Positions 6,295 to 13,486 of a DNA stretch of 20,535 bases are shown here, piece after piece. This stretch comes from a virus. The position numbers were made by a program, and so were the translations under genes. The DNA is taken from the IMG/VR virus record IMGVR_UViG_3300001750_000028, positions 2,339-22,873 of that record, one strand, 5' to 3'. Below the pieces are notes generated by a model, which ran no database searches, was not told where the DNA came from, and saw nothing but the letters and a program-made list of their open reading frames with translations. The first letter of the stretch is position 1; every line of letters starts with the position of its first letter.

Positions 6295-6459
6295 ATGAAA
6301 ATCACAGATCAGCAATTATGTATTATAGGACTTTTTATTCTTGCCATAGTTTCTTTAATTGTAGCTTTTTGGATGAATGAAAAAAATCAGGCGGTGATGA
6401 TCACAATAACCTCCAGTGTCGTTAGTGGTATCTTGGGTTATCTAAAAGGAAAAGAATAA
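6295..6459 (+). CDS. Small two-TM membrane protein, holin-like
   Basis: A 54-residue protein with GGAGG at 6282-6286, 8 bases before the ATG, one base after the lipoprotein stop. Residues ~8-26 (LCIIGLFILAIVSLIVAFW) form one clear membrane helix. After MNEKNQ, residues ~33-50 (AVMITITSSVVSGILGYL) form a second, weaker one, and the tail KGKE is basic. Two short helices joined by a tight polar turn with a basic C-terminus is a class II holin-like plan, and its neighbours (lipoprotein and hydrolase) would suit a lysis cassette. Many phages carry similar small membrane proteins of unknown role, so 'holin' is only a hypothesis. Confidence 0.65.
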   Translation: MKITDQQLCIIGLFILAIVSLIVAFWMNEKNQAVMITITSSVVSGILGYLKGKE

Positions 6460-6479
6460 TTATAAAAGATCGGATAATC

Positions 6480-7004
6480 ATGAAAATTTTAACAAAAGAT
6501 GAAATCCTGGATGTTGATATTAACCAATTGCCAATGTTAGTGTTAAGTTATAATTACCGGGATATAGTTTCGAGTTTAATTAACATTAGAAAAAAGAGTC
6601 ATTACAATCATTTAATGTGGTATTACAGGCCAGGCTGGTTCGCAAGTCAAGGGATGTTTTTCAGCTTAGATAAGGCTGAAAAATTTTTAGATCATCACAG
6701 GTTAAAATTTTGGTATAATCCTGATTGGACTGTATTCGACAAAGCAGAATTATTTACAAATATCAAGACTGATTTAGAAAAGCCAAAGTTTAGAACTCGT
6801 TACGATTGGCTTGCAATAATTGGACAACTTGTTGGATTAACAGGAATTCAAAATCCAATGACCAAGATTTGTAGCGATTATGGTGGATACCTAAAAAGAG
6901 TTGATTCTACTTATAACTTAAAACACCCTGCACCTTCAGATGTGAATGAATGGTTGAAGGGACAAAGTCAATATAAAATTTGGGGAAGATATTTAAAGGA
7001 TTAA
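6480..7004 (+). CDS. Permuted NlpC/P60 (YiiX/C92-like) cysteine hydrolase
   Basis: A 174-residue protein. The order His then Cys is that of the circularly permuted papain-like NlpC/P60 superfamily: His44 in SHYNHLMWYYR, a polar residue after the next strand (SQG, 56-58), the linker RYDWLAIIGQLVG (107-119), and Cys131 in KICSDYGGYLKR, followed by HPAPSDVNEWL (149-159). In the family the Cys sits at the start of a helix (FCSE-type), and the 'YDxLxxxGxL' helix precedes it, as seen here. Members are amidases, peptidases or lipid acyl hydrolases. There is no signal peptide, so access to peptidoglycan would need a holin or delivery in the virion. A lysin or virion-associated hydrolase is inferred; substrate unknown. 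The polar third residue of the triad is not certain. Confidence 0.6.
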   Translation: MKILTKDEILDVDINQLPMLVLSYNYRDIVSSLINIRKKSHYNHLMWYYRPGWFASQGMFFSLDKAEKFLDHHRLKFWYNPDWTVFDKAELFTNIKTDLEKPKFRTRYDWLAIIGQLVGLTGIQNPMTKICSDYGGYLKRVDSTYNLKHPAPSDVNEWLKGQSQYKIWGRYLKD

Positions 7005-7010
7005 AAGATT

Positions 7011-7484
7011 ATGAAAAAAATTATTATTTTTGCATGTCTCGTGTTGCTCATATCAAGCGTTGCTTTAGCCGATCCCGTAAGAACAACCACTTGGTTGTCG
7101 TTCAAATGGGATGCGGTGACAGAAAATTCAGATGGAAAACCTTGTACAGACCTGGGCGGATATGCCATCTATAAAAGCCGAACAGATGATGAGGCTATAT
7201 GGAAAGACTTGACTGGCATGGACAAAGCTTGTAAAATTGTTGCTCCAGAATATACAACAACAAGTTTTTGGTGTTATGAACCTGGTACTTGGTTTTTTAT
7301 GTTTCGAGCATTTGATAAAACTAAAAATTTTGGTGTAAAGTCTGATGTTCTTGAGGTTTTTGTAGATATCACTGCGCCTGGATGCGTAACTGGTGCAGAA
7401 GTCATAACTCCTGGCGATTTAAATAATGATGGCGATGTAGATGGAGATGATCTGGCTATTATGGCAGAAAATCTTGGAAAATAA
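7011..7484 (+). CDS. Secreted Fn3-like protein with C-terminal dockerin-like calcium loop
   Basis: A 157-residue protein with AAGG upstream. A Sec signal peptide (MKKIIIFACLVLLISSVALA, cleavage before DPVRT) is clear. Residues ~25-118 read as a fibronectin type III or related beta-sandwich (LSFKWDAVTE, GGYAIYKSRTDDEAIW, GTWFFMFRAFDKTKNFG). The last 23 residues hold a textbook EF-hand/dockerin-type loop: Asp136, Asn138, Asp140, Asp142, Asp144 and Asp147 fill positions 1, 3, 5, 7, 9 and 12 of the Ca loop, followed by a short helix (DLAIMAENLG). A full dockerin has two such loops, so this is a half. Sec-exported phage proteins of this kind could act in the periplasm or at the cell surface; the role is unknown. 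The arrangement is more like a bacterial extracellular protein than a virion part, so recent host acquisition is possible. Confidence 0.7.
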   Translation: MKKIIIFACLVLLISSVALADPVRTTTWLSFKWDAVTENSDGKPCTDLGGYAIYKSRTDDEAIWKDLTGMDKACKIVAPEYTTTSFWCYEPGTWFFMFRAFDKTKNFGVKSDVLEVFVDITAPGCVTGAEVITPGDLNNDGDVDGDDLAIMAENLGK

Positions 7485-7510
7485 ATTGGCATGGAAAATA
7501 AATTGGCATG
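7475..7510 (+). repeat. 17-bp tandem duplication across a gene junction
   Basis: GGAAAATAAATTGGCAT occurs at 7476-7492 and again, with no gap and no mismatch, at 7493-7509, with one more matching base at each side. The first copy carries the stop of the secreted protein (TAA 7482-7484) and an ATG at 7491; the second supplies the ATG (7508) of the next gene. The ATG in the first copy opens a six-codon frame (MENKLA) ending at TGA 7509-7511, overlapping the next start by ATGA. Confidence 0.9.
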
Positions 7511-7753
7511 ACTTTAAATTATAAACAAAAATATGATCGTTTATTAACAAAAATTAATGAAATTGTTTTTGATGTGTTTATTGAAGAGGTTGCAAAAACA
7601 TGGTCAAATCCGGATAATATAACATGCTTAGATTCAAAAGAAAAATATAAAAAGGTTTGCCTCTTAATAAATGAAGTAGATAAACTTATGATATCACAAG
7701 TGGAATTTCTTGATCATGCTATTAAGACAAAAAAAAGAGGTGGTGTTGTTTAA
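7508..7753 (+). CDS. Small hypothetical protein
   Basis: An 81-residue, Lys/Asp-rich, probably all-helical protein (NYKQKYDRLLTKINEIVFDVFIEEV, then a CLDSKEKYKKVCLLINEVDKLM helix and a basic end KTKKRGG). There is no strong Shine-Dalgarno; the start lies in the second copy of the 17-bp duplication and overlaps the stop of a six-codon frame, which may supply translational coupling. No family is recognised. It contains two Cys (in ITCLD and KVCLL) but no metal-binding pattern. Confidence 0.55.
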   Translation: MTLNYKQKYDRLLTKINEIVFDVFIEEVAKTWSNPDNITCLDSKEKYKKVCLLINEVDKLMISQVEFLDHAIKTKKRGGVV

Positions 7754-7776
7754 TAAAAATTTTAATAGGATTTATT

Positions 7777-8085
7777 ATGTCTTATAAACCTGGTGATTAT
7801 AAAGTCATTTGTGATAGATGTGGTTTTGCAAGATTGGCATCTGATTGTCGAATGACTTGGGATGGTTGGTTTGTCTGTGCAGATACTTGCTGGGAACCCA
7901 AACACGAACAATTTACTCCTCCTAAACCACTTGGAGAAAAACAATCTGTTCCAGTATTGAGGAAAGAAGAGCCGTTAAATTTTATTATCTCTGTTGATGA
8001 TGAAACTTTGGAATCAGATGTTACTCCAATAGATCCTGAAGAAGGTTATTTTATCACTACCCCAATTACTGGAGATGATTTATAA
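7777..8085 (+). CDS. Zinc-ribbon-type small phage protein
   Basis: A 102-residue protein beginning MSYKPGDYKVICDRCGF. Cys12 and Cys15 (CxxC) pair with Cys34 and Cys38 (CADTC) as a likely zinc site; Cys24 and His43 (WEPKH) are extra candidates. The block CDRCGF...RMTWDGWFVCADTCWEPKH is a familiar small phage protein found among connector and tail genes, usually annotated as structural or hypothetical. The C-terminal half is acidic and probably flexible. An AGGA site precedes the ATG, and the stop shares a base with the next ATG (TAATG at 8083-8087), coupling it to the head-tail adaptor. A structural or assembly role is inferred from position only. Confidence 0.7.
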   Translation: MSYKPGDYKVICDRCGFARLASDCRMTWDGWFVCADTCWEPKHEQFTPPKPLGEKQSVPVLRKEEPLNFIISVDDETLESDVTPIDPEEGYFITTPITGDDL

Positions 8086-8732
8086 TGATTTTATCAGAGT
8101 TAGTTGCTGCTGTAGAAAGAGTCATCCAAGATAGTTCTTTTACAGAGAGTGATATCATAGCTCGTTTAAATGAAGCACAATCTGAAGTCTCTGGTGGAGT
8201 TCAATCTACTTTAGGCTCTTGGTTAACTCCTCCTTTACCAGAATTGTTAACTATTGGGACAATTGAAACCTTGGTTGATGCTGCTCATGTCGCAATGCCT
8301 GACAATTTTCAACGTACTCTACAATTTGTTGCTTCATCTGAAGGAAATGAAATTGACATCGCTGAATCTTTCATCTCTTTTGTTGAAGTATATCCGTTAC
8401 TTGATAAATCTGGTGCAATAGTTGAATGTTGCGAGACTGGTAAGAATTTTTATTATCAAGGAATCCCTACTTCTTCTGCCGAGATTACGATTCATTATTA
8501 TAGATTTCCAGTCGCTATGACCGTTGATGCTGACCTTCCAGATGGGATTCCAAGTCATTTGCATCGTGGATTATTAGTTAATCATGTCTGTTGGAAAATT
8601 TTTGAATTAATTGAAGATGGTATTGATGAAGCTAAAACAAATACTGAAAAATATATGACTTTATTTTTTAATGCTGCTCGAATACTTGAACTTTTTATTC
8701 CTTATGAAGATAGAAATTTTAACTTATTTTAA
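8085..8732 (+). CDS. Head-tail connector / adaptor protein (P22 gp4-like type)
   Basis: A 215-residue, mainly helical protein. The N-terminus (ILSELVAAVERVIQDSSFTESDIIARLNEAQSEV) is the typical opening of head-to-tail connector proteins, which form a ring under the portal: an amphipathic helix, a loop with xFTExDI and a second helix LNEAQ. Residues ~60-150 have beta strands (VDAAHVAMPDNFQRTLQFV, EITIHYYRFPVAM), followed by HLHRGLLVNHVCWKIFELIEDG, a helix also seen in this family. It starts in an overlap with the upstream gene. Located just before the nozzle-like gene, as in P22 (gp4 then gp10). The family assignment is by pattern, and other connector families could fit. Confidence 0.65.
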   Translation: MILSELVAAVERVIQDSSFTESDIIARLNEAQSEVSGGVQSTLGSWLTPPLPELLTIGTIETLVDAAHVAMPDNFQRTLQFVASSEGNEIDIAESFISFVEVYPLLDKSGAIVECCETGKNFYYQGIPTSSAEITIHYYRFPVAMTVDADLPDGIPSHLHRGLLVNHVCWKIFELIEDGIDEAKTNTEKYMTLFFNAARILELFIPYEDRNFNLF

Positions 8733-8771
8733 TTTATTCCAAATTAGTTATAAAACACTAAAAAGATAATT

Positions 8772-9662
8772 ATGCTATTATTTAAAGGTACAAAAGGTTT
8801 AAATATTGAAACTGATCCTGCAAGAATCAACTTTAATCCTGAAACTGGAGTTCAAGACTTAGCTGCCAGTAAAAATATAGATATTGATGATACTGGTAGA
8901 ATTTCAAGAAGAAAAGGTTTTGAAAGAAAAATCATTGGAAATTATCATAGTGGTTTTTCTTGTAATAATTATGCTCTTTGTGTAATTGGTGATGCCTTAA
9001 CTGTTTTGGAAGCAAATTATAGTACTAATGCTATTAGGCAGGTAACAATCGGAAGAAGGATGAAATATGTTAAGATTGGAGAAGATGTTTATTATTGTAA
9101 TGGAGTAGAAACTGGTAGAGTCAATGATAGAGTGTCCTATCCTTGGATAGCTACCTCTTATAATACTGTTGAGACAAGAATTTTATCTGGTCCAGTAGTT
9201 GGAGATATGTTGGGATTTTATAAAGGTAGGATTTACATTATCACAGATAAGATTATTTATTTTAGTGAAGCAAATTCCAGAAATCATTTTGATCTTGCAA
9301 GAAATGTAATCATAGAAAGTTCTACTATTAGAATGTTTGCTCCGGTAATGGATGGTATCTATATCTCAAACGAAAAAGAAATTGTATTTTATAGAGGTAA
9401 TTCAGTTAATGAATTTGAAAGAGTAGTAGTAGCTGACTATCCTGCAGTGGAAGGATCTGACATTACTGTTATGATGTCTCAAATTGGAGAGGCTGAAGAA
9501 GGTGGAAAGGCTGTATTAATGGCCACTGGGAAAGGACTTGCAGCAGGTTTTAAAAGTGGAAATTTTGTAAATCTTTCTGAAGATAAAGTAACTTATCCAG
9601 GAGTTGCTTTTGGAGCAGGAATTTTTAAAAATAGAAAATATATTGTGACATTACAACCATAG
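8772..9662 (+). CDS. Tail nozzle-like beta-propeller protein (gp10-type)
   Basis: A 296-residue protein rich in beta strands. It opens LLFKGTKGLNIETDPARINF, then GVQDLAASKNIDIDDTGRISRRKGFE, a segment recurring in phage proteins encoded after the connector. Repeated strands with aromatic/Gly turns (YALCVIGDALTVLEAN, MKYVKIGEDVYYCNG, GFYKGRIYIITDKIIYFSEA, GIYISNEKEIVFYRG) fit a beta-propeller like P22 gp10, the hub of the tail nozzle. It is shorter than P22 gp10 (472 residues), so it may be a smaller relative. The ribosome site is weak. Its role in stabilising packaged DNA and docking fibres is inferred from family and order. Confidence 0.6.
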   Translation: MLLFKGTKGLNIETDPARINFNPETGVQDLAASKNIDIDDTGRISRRKGFERKIIGNYHSGFSCNNYALCVIGDALTVLEANYSTNAIRQVTIGRRMKYVKIGEDVYYCNGVETGRVNDRVSYPWIATSYNTVETRILSGPVVGDMLGFYKGRIYIITDKIIYFSEANSRNHFDLARNVIIESSTIRMFAPVMDGIYISNEKEIVFYRGNSVNEFERVVVADYPAVEGSDITVMMSQIGEAEEGGKAVLMATGKGLAAGFKSGNFVNLSEDKVTYPGVAFGAGIFKNRKYIVTLQP

Positions 9663-9670
9663 GAGGAAAG

Positions 9671-10141
9671 ATGGCATTAAGATTAAGTACTGGTTTAGTA
9701 ACAGAACTGATGGGTGATGGTACTGATGATAATTCTTTAAGAGAATTACTCAAAGATGGAGTATTGGATATTTATAGCGGCAGTCAACCTTCAAATGCTG
9801 ATGCTACTGAAACAGGTGTTAAGCTTGTCTCTATTACAGAAAGTTCTGGTGCTTTTGTAGGCGGTGCTCCTGGCAACGGTTTAGAGTTTGACGCTGCTGT
9901 TGATGGTGAACTTTCTAAGGCTGTTGCAGAGACTTGGTCAGGAAATGGTATTGCAATAGGTACTGCTGGATGGTTTAGGTTTTATAATAATGCTTATATT
10001 TTAGGAGAAAGCACAGTTGCCATAAGATTTGATGGGAATGTATCTACTGCTGGCAGTCAATTGATTCTCAGTAGCACTGCAATCCAAGTCTCTTTACCTA
10101 TAACAATAGATACTTTTACATTAACACAACCAAAGAGTTAA
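9671..10141 (+). CDS. Virion structural protein, unknown function
   Basis: A 156-residue protein with an excellent TAGGAGGAAAG site before the ATG. It begins ALRLSTGLVTELM, then GVLDIYSGSQPSNADATETGVKLVSIT, which recurs in small phage structural proteins (LSTGLxxxLL, GxLxIYSGxQPxxAD). The rest is Gly/Ser/Thr-rich beta (GNGLEFDAAVDGELSKAVAETWSGNG). I recall this type being encoded among tail or fibre genes, with no known activity. An all-beta fold is expected; no enzyme motif is visible. Confidence 0.65.
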   Translation: MALRLSTGLVTELMGDGTDDNSLRELLKDGVLDIYSGSQPSNADATETGVKLVSITESSGAFVGGAPGNGLEFDAAVDGELSKAVAETWSGNGIAIGTAGWFRFYNNAYILGESTVAIRFDGNVSTAGSQLILSSTAIQVSLPITIDTFTLTQPKS

Positions 10142-10144
10142 CTT

Positions 10145-10513
10145 ATGAAATATATATCTACTGATGCCTTAGATGCTGCACTTAATTATATTAAGACAAA
10201 TGCAACAATTATGATGATTTGTCATACTGCTCCATCAACGTATGCTCAGGCAGTTGCTTATTCTGTTGGTTCAAGCAATATTAGTACTATTAACTTTAGT
10301 GCTCCTAAAACTGGAGCTGTTTCAGGTAGGAGAATTACTTGTGAAGAGGTAGAAATAACTATTACTTCTTCGAATAATATAACATTTCTGGTACTTGGCA
10401 AGGTAAGTACTAATACTTTAATGTATGTTACAGAGACTAATTCCACAAGTGTTATTGTTAATTCAATTTATAAAAATAAACCTTGGGATATTGAGATTAA
10501 TAACCCTACATAA
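10145..10513 (+). CDS. Small virion protein, unknown function
   Basis: A 122-residue protein starting 3 bases after the previous stop, with no strong ribosome site of its own, so probably coupled. The opening YISTDALDAALNYIKTNATIM is a pattern I know from small phage structural genes that follow the preceding type (xxxxxALDAALNYIxxNA). The remainder forms alternating beta strands (NISTINFSAPKTGAVSGRRITCEEVEITITSSNN). Paired order with the upstream gene suggests they make neighbouring parts of the tail. No specific function is known to me. Confidence 0.65.
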   Translation: MKYISTDALDAALNYIKTNATIMMICHTAPSTYAQAVAYSVGSSNISTINFSAPKTGAVSGRRITCEEVEITITSSNNITFLVLGKVSTNTLMYVTETNSTSVIVNSIYKNKPWDIEINNPT

Positions 10514-10532
10514 TAAAAGGTAAGGAAAAAGT

Positions 10533-11033
10533 ATGGATATTACTGCTAAAGGTACATCTATTTATAATTGGGAACTCTGGAGAGATGGAAAACTGGTTAA
10601 AGAGGGAAATTGTCATAATGTAACCACAACGGAAGGGTTTAATTATTTACTTCAGACTGGACTTGGAAATGGGTCATCAAAAGCAATTTGGTATGTAAGT
10701 ATTTTCACTGATGACTATACACCATTACTTACTGATACTTACGCCGTACCTGGTTTTACTGAAGCTGATGCTGAATATTCTGAAAGTACAAGACCTACTT
10801 GGACAGATGATGCTGCAGCGAATGGAAGTATTGCAAATAGTAGTACAGCGGCTTTTAGTATCGTTTCCACAACTACAATTTATGGGGCAGCATTAGTAAG
10901 CATTAATACTAAGGCCGATGTAGCTGCTTCTGGTGAAGTTATGTATGGAGCGGCAAAGTTTACTGCGGGTTTACCAGTTGAAAATGGTGATACTTTGAAG
11001 GTTAGAATTACTGTTACATTACAGAATGTTTAA
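10533..11033 (+). CDS. Virion/tail protein, unknown function
   Basis: A 166-residue protein with an AAGG site. It starts TAKGTSIYNWELWRDGKLVKEG, then NVTTTEGFNYLLQTGLGNGS, and has strands AIWYVSIFTDDY and IYGAALVSINTKADVAASGEVMYGAA. The 'W-x-x-x-x-W-R-D-G-K' start and 'N-x-V-T-T-x-G-x-x-x-L-L' recur in phage tail-associated proteins. Ser/Thr/Ala-rich and likely all-beta. Lies in the run of virion genes behind the nozzle; probably part of the tail or fibre attachment. Confidence 0.6.
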   Translation: MDITAKGTSIYNWELWRDGKLVKEGNCHNVTTTEGFNYLLQTGLGNGSSKAIWYVSIFTDDYTPLLTDTYAVPGFTEADAEYSESTRPTWTDDAAANGSIANSSTAAFSIVSTTTIYGAALVSINTKADVAASGEVMYGAAKFTAGLPVENGDTLKVRITVTLQNV

Positions 11034-11050
11034 TCGAAAAGGAGAAGAAA

Positions 11051-12241
11051 ATGGCTGATATAGCTTTACACAAAACTTACGATACTTCTGATGATTGGTG
11101 GACAGATATTCAAGCATTTATGATTGCTGCTGGCTGGACAAGCCATGATACTTTAGATGCTAATAGTGAAGTATATAAGACAAATGGTAGTGCTGGTGAT
11201 CATCCTTATATTTACTTAGAGCTTGTAAGAGATACTGCTGAGATTACTTTTATTCTTTGGCTTTATTGGAATAATTCTACTCATGTGGGTACTACAAAGG
11301 CTTATGCGAGTAGCAGTTATGATAATGTAGAATGGGAGATCAGTACAAAAATGTTTATGGTAGGTAATGCTGATTTTGTTGCTATTGGTGGGTTTACAAC
11401 TAATAATCAACAATTTGTCGGTTTTTTGGATAAACTCTTTTATGATACTATTACAACAACTACAGCACTGGCAAATACTGGTGCTGGTATATCATTGCCA
11501 GTAGTGGACTCTTCTGGTTTTAATAAGGGACAGAAATTTCAAATTGTTGGGATAAATAATGAAGGAAGAGACCAATTAACTGTACAATCAATAGTAGATG
11601 GTACTCATATTGCTGTTGATTCGTTGCCAAGGGATTATGCTTCTGGAGCTTTTATTGGTGTCAATCCTTGTCCTGCAATGATAAGTAGTAATAGTTCGCT
11701 AATTACAAATCTTTCAGAACTTTGTAGATTTGATCATGTTGGAGATGAGGATGGTATTAGTACAGATTATGCACTTGGAGTTTCTGCAATATCAAGTAAT
11801 TATCTTGATCCTGATGCTGGAACAGGGCAATATGGCTTAGTACCTATGTTGGTAAGAAGTTATAGTTTTCAAGGTGTTTTAGGCTGGCTGGATTTAAATG
11901 GCTTGATTAGAATGAGTAATACTGTAACAATGCATGATATGTTTGCAGTACAAACTGGCAATCAGCCAGAACAAGGAACACCTACCAGTGTAACAAATAC
12001 AACTTTGGTAGATACATCAAAGAGTTGGACTACAAATGAATGGCAAAATAAGATGATACTTATTGTAGATGGTACTGCATCTGGAGCAGTACGGAAAGTT
12101 AATAGTAATACTACTGATACTCTTACCGTTGAAACCTGGGATAATAATCCAGATGGAACGAGTACTTATAGAATTTGTGATGCTGTTTATCGGTATCTTG
12201 AAGATGGTATTGCTATAAAAGAGGACAGAGAGGTATTGTAA
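11051..12241 (+). CDS. Virion/adhesin-like protein with C-terminal repeat-type beta domain
   Basis: A 396-residue protein with AAAAGGAGAAG before the ATG. The N-terminus (WWTDIQAFMIAAGWTSHDTLD) opens a globular domain to ~residue 135. Residues ~140-205 (SLPVVDSSGFNKGQKFQIVG, then DSLPRDYASGAFIG) look like the small beta domains of phage and bacterial surface proteins. Residues ~309-378 are another beta module: GTPTSVTNTTLVDTSKSW, then MILIVDGTASGAVRKV and STYRI, a type I associate with phage adhesin or fibre proteins. No catalytic motif. A tail fibre or tail-surface role is inferred. Its stop shares the final A with the next ATG. Confidence 0.55.
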   Translation: MADIALHKTYDTSDDWWTDIQAFMIAAGWTSHDTLDANSEVYKTNGSAGDHPYIYLELVRDTAEITFILWLYWNNSTHVGTTKAYASSSYDNVEWEISTKMFMVGNADFVAIGGFTTNNQQFVGFLDKLFYDTITTTTALANTGAGISLPVVDSSGFNKGQKFQIVGINNEGRDQLTVQSIVDGTHIAVDSLPRDYASGAFIGVNPCPAMISSNSSLITNLSELCRFDHVGDEDGISTDYALGVSAISSNYLDPDAGTGQYGLVPMLVRSYSFQGVLGWLDLNGLIRMSNTVTMHDMFAVQTGNQPEQGTPTSVTNTTLVDTSKSWTTNEWQNKMILIVDGTASGAVRKVNSNTTDTLTVETWDNNPDGTSTYRICDAVYRYLEDGIAIKEDREVL

Positions 12242-12456
12242 TGGCTACTTATGATGCAAGAGTATTAGCATTTACTTCTTTTCCGGATGTAATAATGAGT
12301 AATAAAATAGTTCCATTTTATACTGTGTATAAATGTAAAATGATTCCAGTAAAGCAATTTGAGAAATTGATTTCAGTAAGGTATCATTTTATTTTTAATC
12401 TTTATAAAGTTGCTAATTTAATTAAAAATGTAATAATAAGAAATATTAGAATATGA
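12241..12456 (+). CDS. Short paralogue of the next gene's N-terminus (possibly decayed)
   Basis: A 71-residue frame whose first ~33 residues match the start of the next protein (about 19 identities, including TYDA, FP, KIVPFY and the final CK). Beyond residue 34 it shares nothing and becomes a Lys/Ile-rich stretch (RYHFIFNLYKVANLIKN) unlike a folded beta protein. Its stop overlaps the next ATG (ATGA at 12453-12456). A partial duplication of the 5' end, with the rest lost or replaced, is the likely explanation; a real small protein is possible since the frame is intact and a GAGAGG site lies upstream. Confidence 0.5.
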   Translation: MATYDARVLAFTSFPDVIMSNKIVPFYTVYKCKMIPVKQFEKLISVRYHFIFNLYKVANLIKNVIIRNIRI

Positions 12457-13484
12457 CTACTTATGATGCAATAATATTAGATACTTTAGATTTTCCTGAA
12501 ATTATTAGCTCAAAAAAGATAGTTCCTTTTTATAATTATTATAGTTGTAAGAGTAGCAAGATTGCTCCAGAAGGTTTGGAGGTTATTTATCTTGAAGAGT
12601 TAGTTTTTTCTGGTATTGCTCAATATAATTGTTTTGCTGGTAAAGAGATTTTCAGAGAAGTGGCATTCTTAACTAATGTTGAGTTATTTACAATTGCTCC
12701 ATACTTTCATTTTGGTGAGTTACTATTGGCATGTAAAGATTTTTTGGTCTTAGAGACACCAGAATTTTATATTGAACATCTCATAGAAACTGCTGGTGTT
12801 ACTTTTTCCGTAGTTTGTCCCAACTTAAAATTTGGTTATAATACTTTACTTTCTGATGGAATACTTACTACTGAAGGATTATCATTAACGGGAAAATTAA
12901 TTTATCTTACTGATGGTCAGTTTGTTAGTTTTGGTGTTCCTGATACAGGAAAAGATATACTTATAAGTACTGCCGCAGTAGCTGTGACAGGTTTTATTAT
13001 AAAATCCATTTTTGTTTACAATGGTAATAGTGCGGTAACTAATACTATTCCCTCTTTTGAGGTTATTACACTTGCAGTTGCTGGTAATACAAATGTACAA
13101 TTAAAAATAATGACAATCTCTGCTTATGGTGGAGCTACTGGAGCAATAACTTTTCCTTTTTTAGATTGTTCTTCTACTGGATTGCTTGGAATATCTGGAA
13201 ATTATAATGATTTTCTACCTTTGATAGCATGTAATAGTTCTGGGACAGTTTCACTTACTGGGACAACTCAGGAAATTCTACCTTTATTTAATTGTAATGC
13301 TACTGCCTTTCTTGGACCACTTGGAAATGTTGCTATATTTTTGGAATTAATTGAATTAGAAAGTACAGGACAAGTAGCGATTGTCGCAAATGGAAATATT
13401 ATTTTTCCAGTAATTATTTGTTATGGTAGAGGTAGAGTGGTAGGAAGATTTACTGATGAAATATTAAGACATAGTAGGTATTAA
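12453..13484 (+). CDS. Virion protein with C-terminal 21-residue repeats, fibre-like
   Basis: A 343-residue protein coupled to the preceding frame. The N-terminal ~35 residues form the shared TYDA...KIVPFYNYY block. The middle (40-230) is beta-rich with no recognised domain. Residues 232-336 are five gapless 21-residue units, each carrying a hydrophobic strand with Pro (FPF, LPL, LPL, LEL, FPV), mostly a Cys/Asn pair and a Gly-rich turn, ending with ILRHSRY. One or two weaker units may precede (residues ~205-231). Such Leu-Pro-Leu...Gly repeats are typical of phage fibre or beta-solenoid proteins that build long, thin surface structures. A tail fibre or spike component is inferred; no enzymatic site is seen. 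Confidence 0.55.
   Translation: MTTYDAIILDTLDFPEIISSKKIVPFYNYYSCKSSKIAPEGLEVIYLEELVFSGIAQYNCFAGKEIFREVAFLTNVELFTIAPYFHFGELLLACKDFLVLETPEFYIEHLIETAGVTFSVVCPNLKFGYNTLLSDGILTTEGLSLTGKLIYLTDGQFVSFGVPDTGKDILISTAAVAVTGFIIKSIFVYNGNSAVTNTIPSFEVITLAVAGNTNVQLKIMTISAYGGATGAITFPFLDCSSTGLLGISGNYNDFLPLIACNSSGTVSLTGTTQEILPLFNCNATAFLGPLGNVAIFLELIELESTGQVAIVANGNIIFPVIICYGRGRVVGRFTDEILRHSRY
13146..13460 (+). repeat. Five in-frame 63-bp units (21-residue protein repeat)
   Basis: Five consecutive units of exactly 63 bases encode residues 232-336 of the fibre-like protein. The unit pattern is strand (x-[FL]-P-[FL]), Cys, [ST]-[TS]-G, G, G-N. The nucleotide sequences have diverged, so the repeat is visible mainly at protein level. 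Confidence 0.7.
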
Positions 13485-13486
13485 AA

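Noticed and set aside
6980-7174. Plus-strand 64-codon frame in a different phase overlapping the end of the hydrolase and the start of the secreted protein
   Set aside because: It is out of frame with a clear signal-peptide protein and has no motif; a shadow.
7491-7511. Six-codon MENKLA frame as a functional regulatory leader
   Set aside because: It follows automatically from the 17-bp duplication; no attenuation structure or codon signature is visible, so no feature is claimed.
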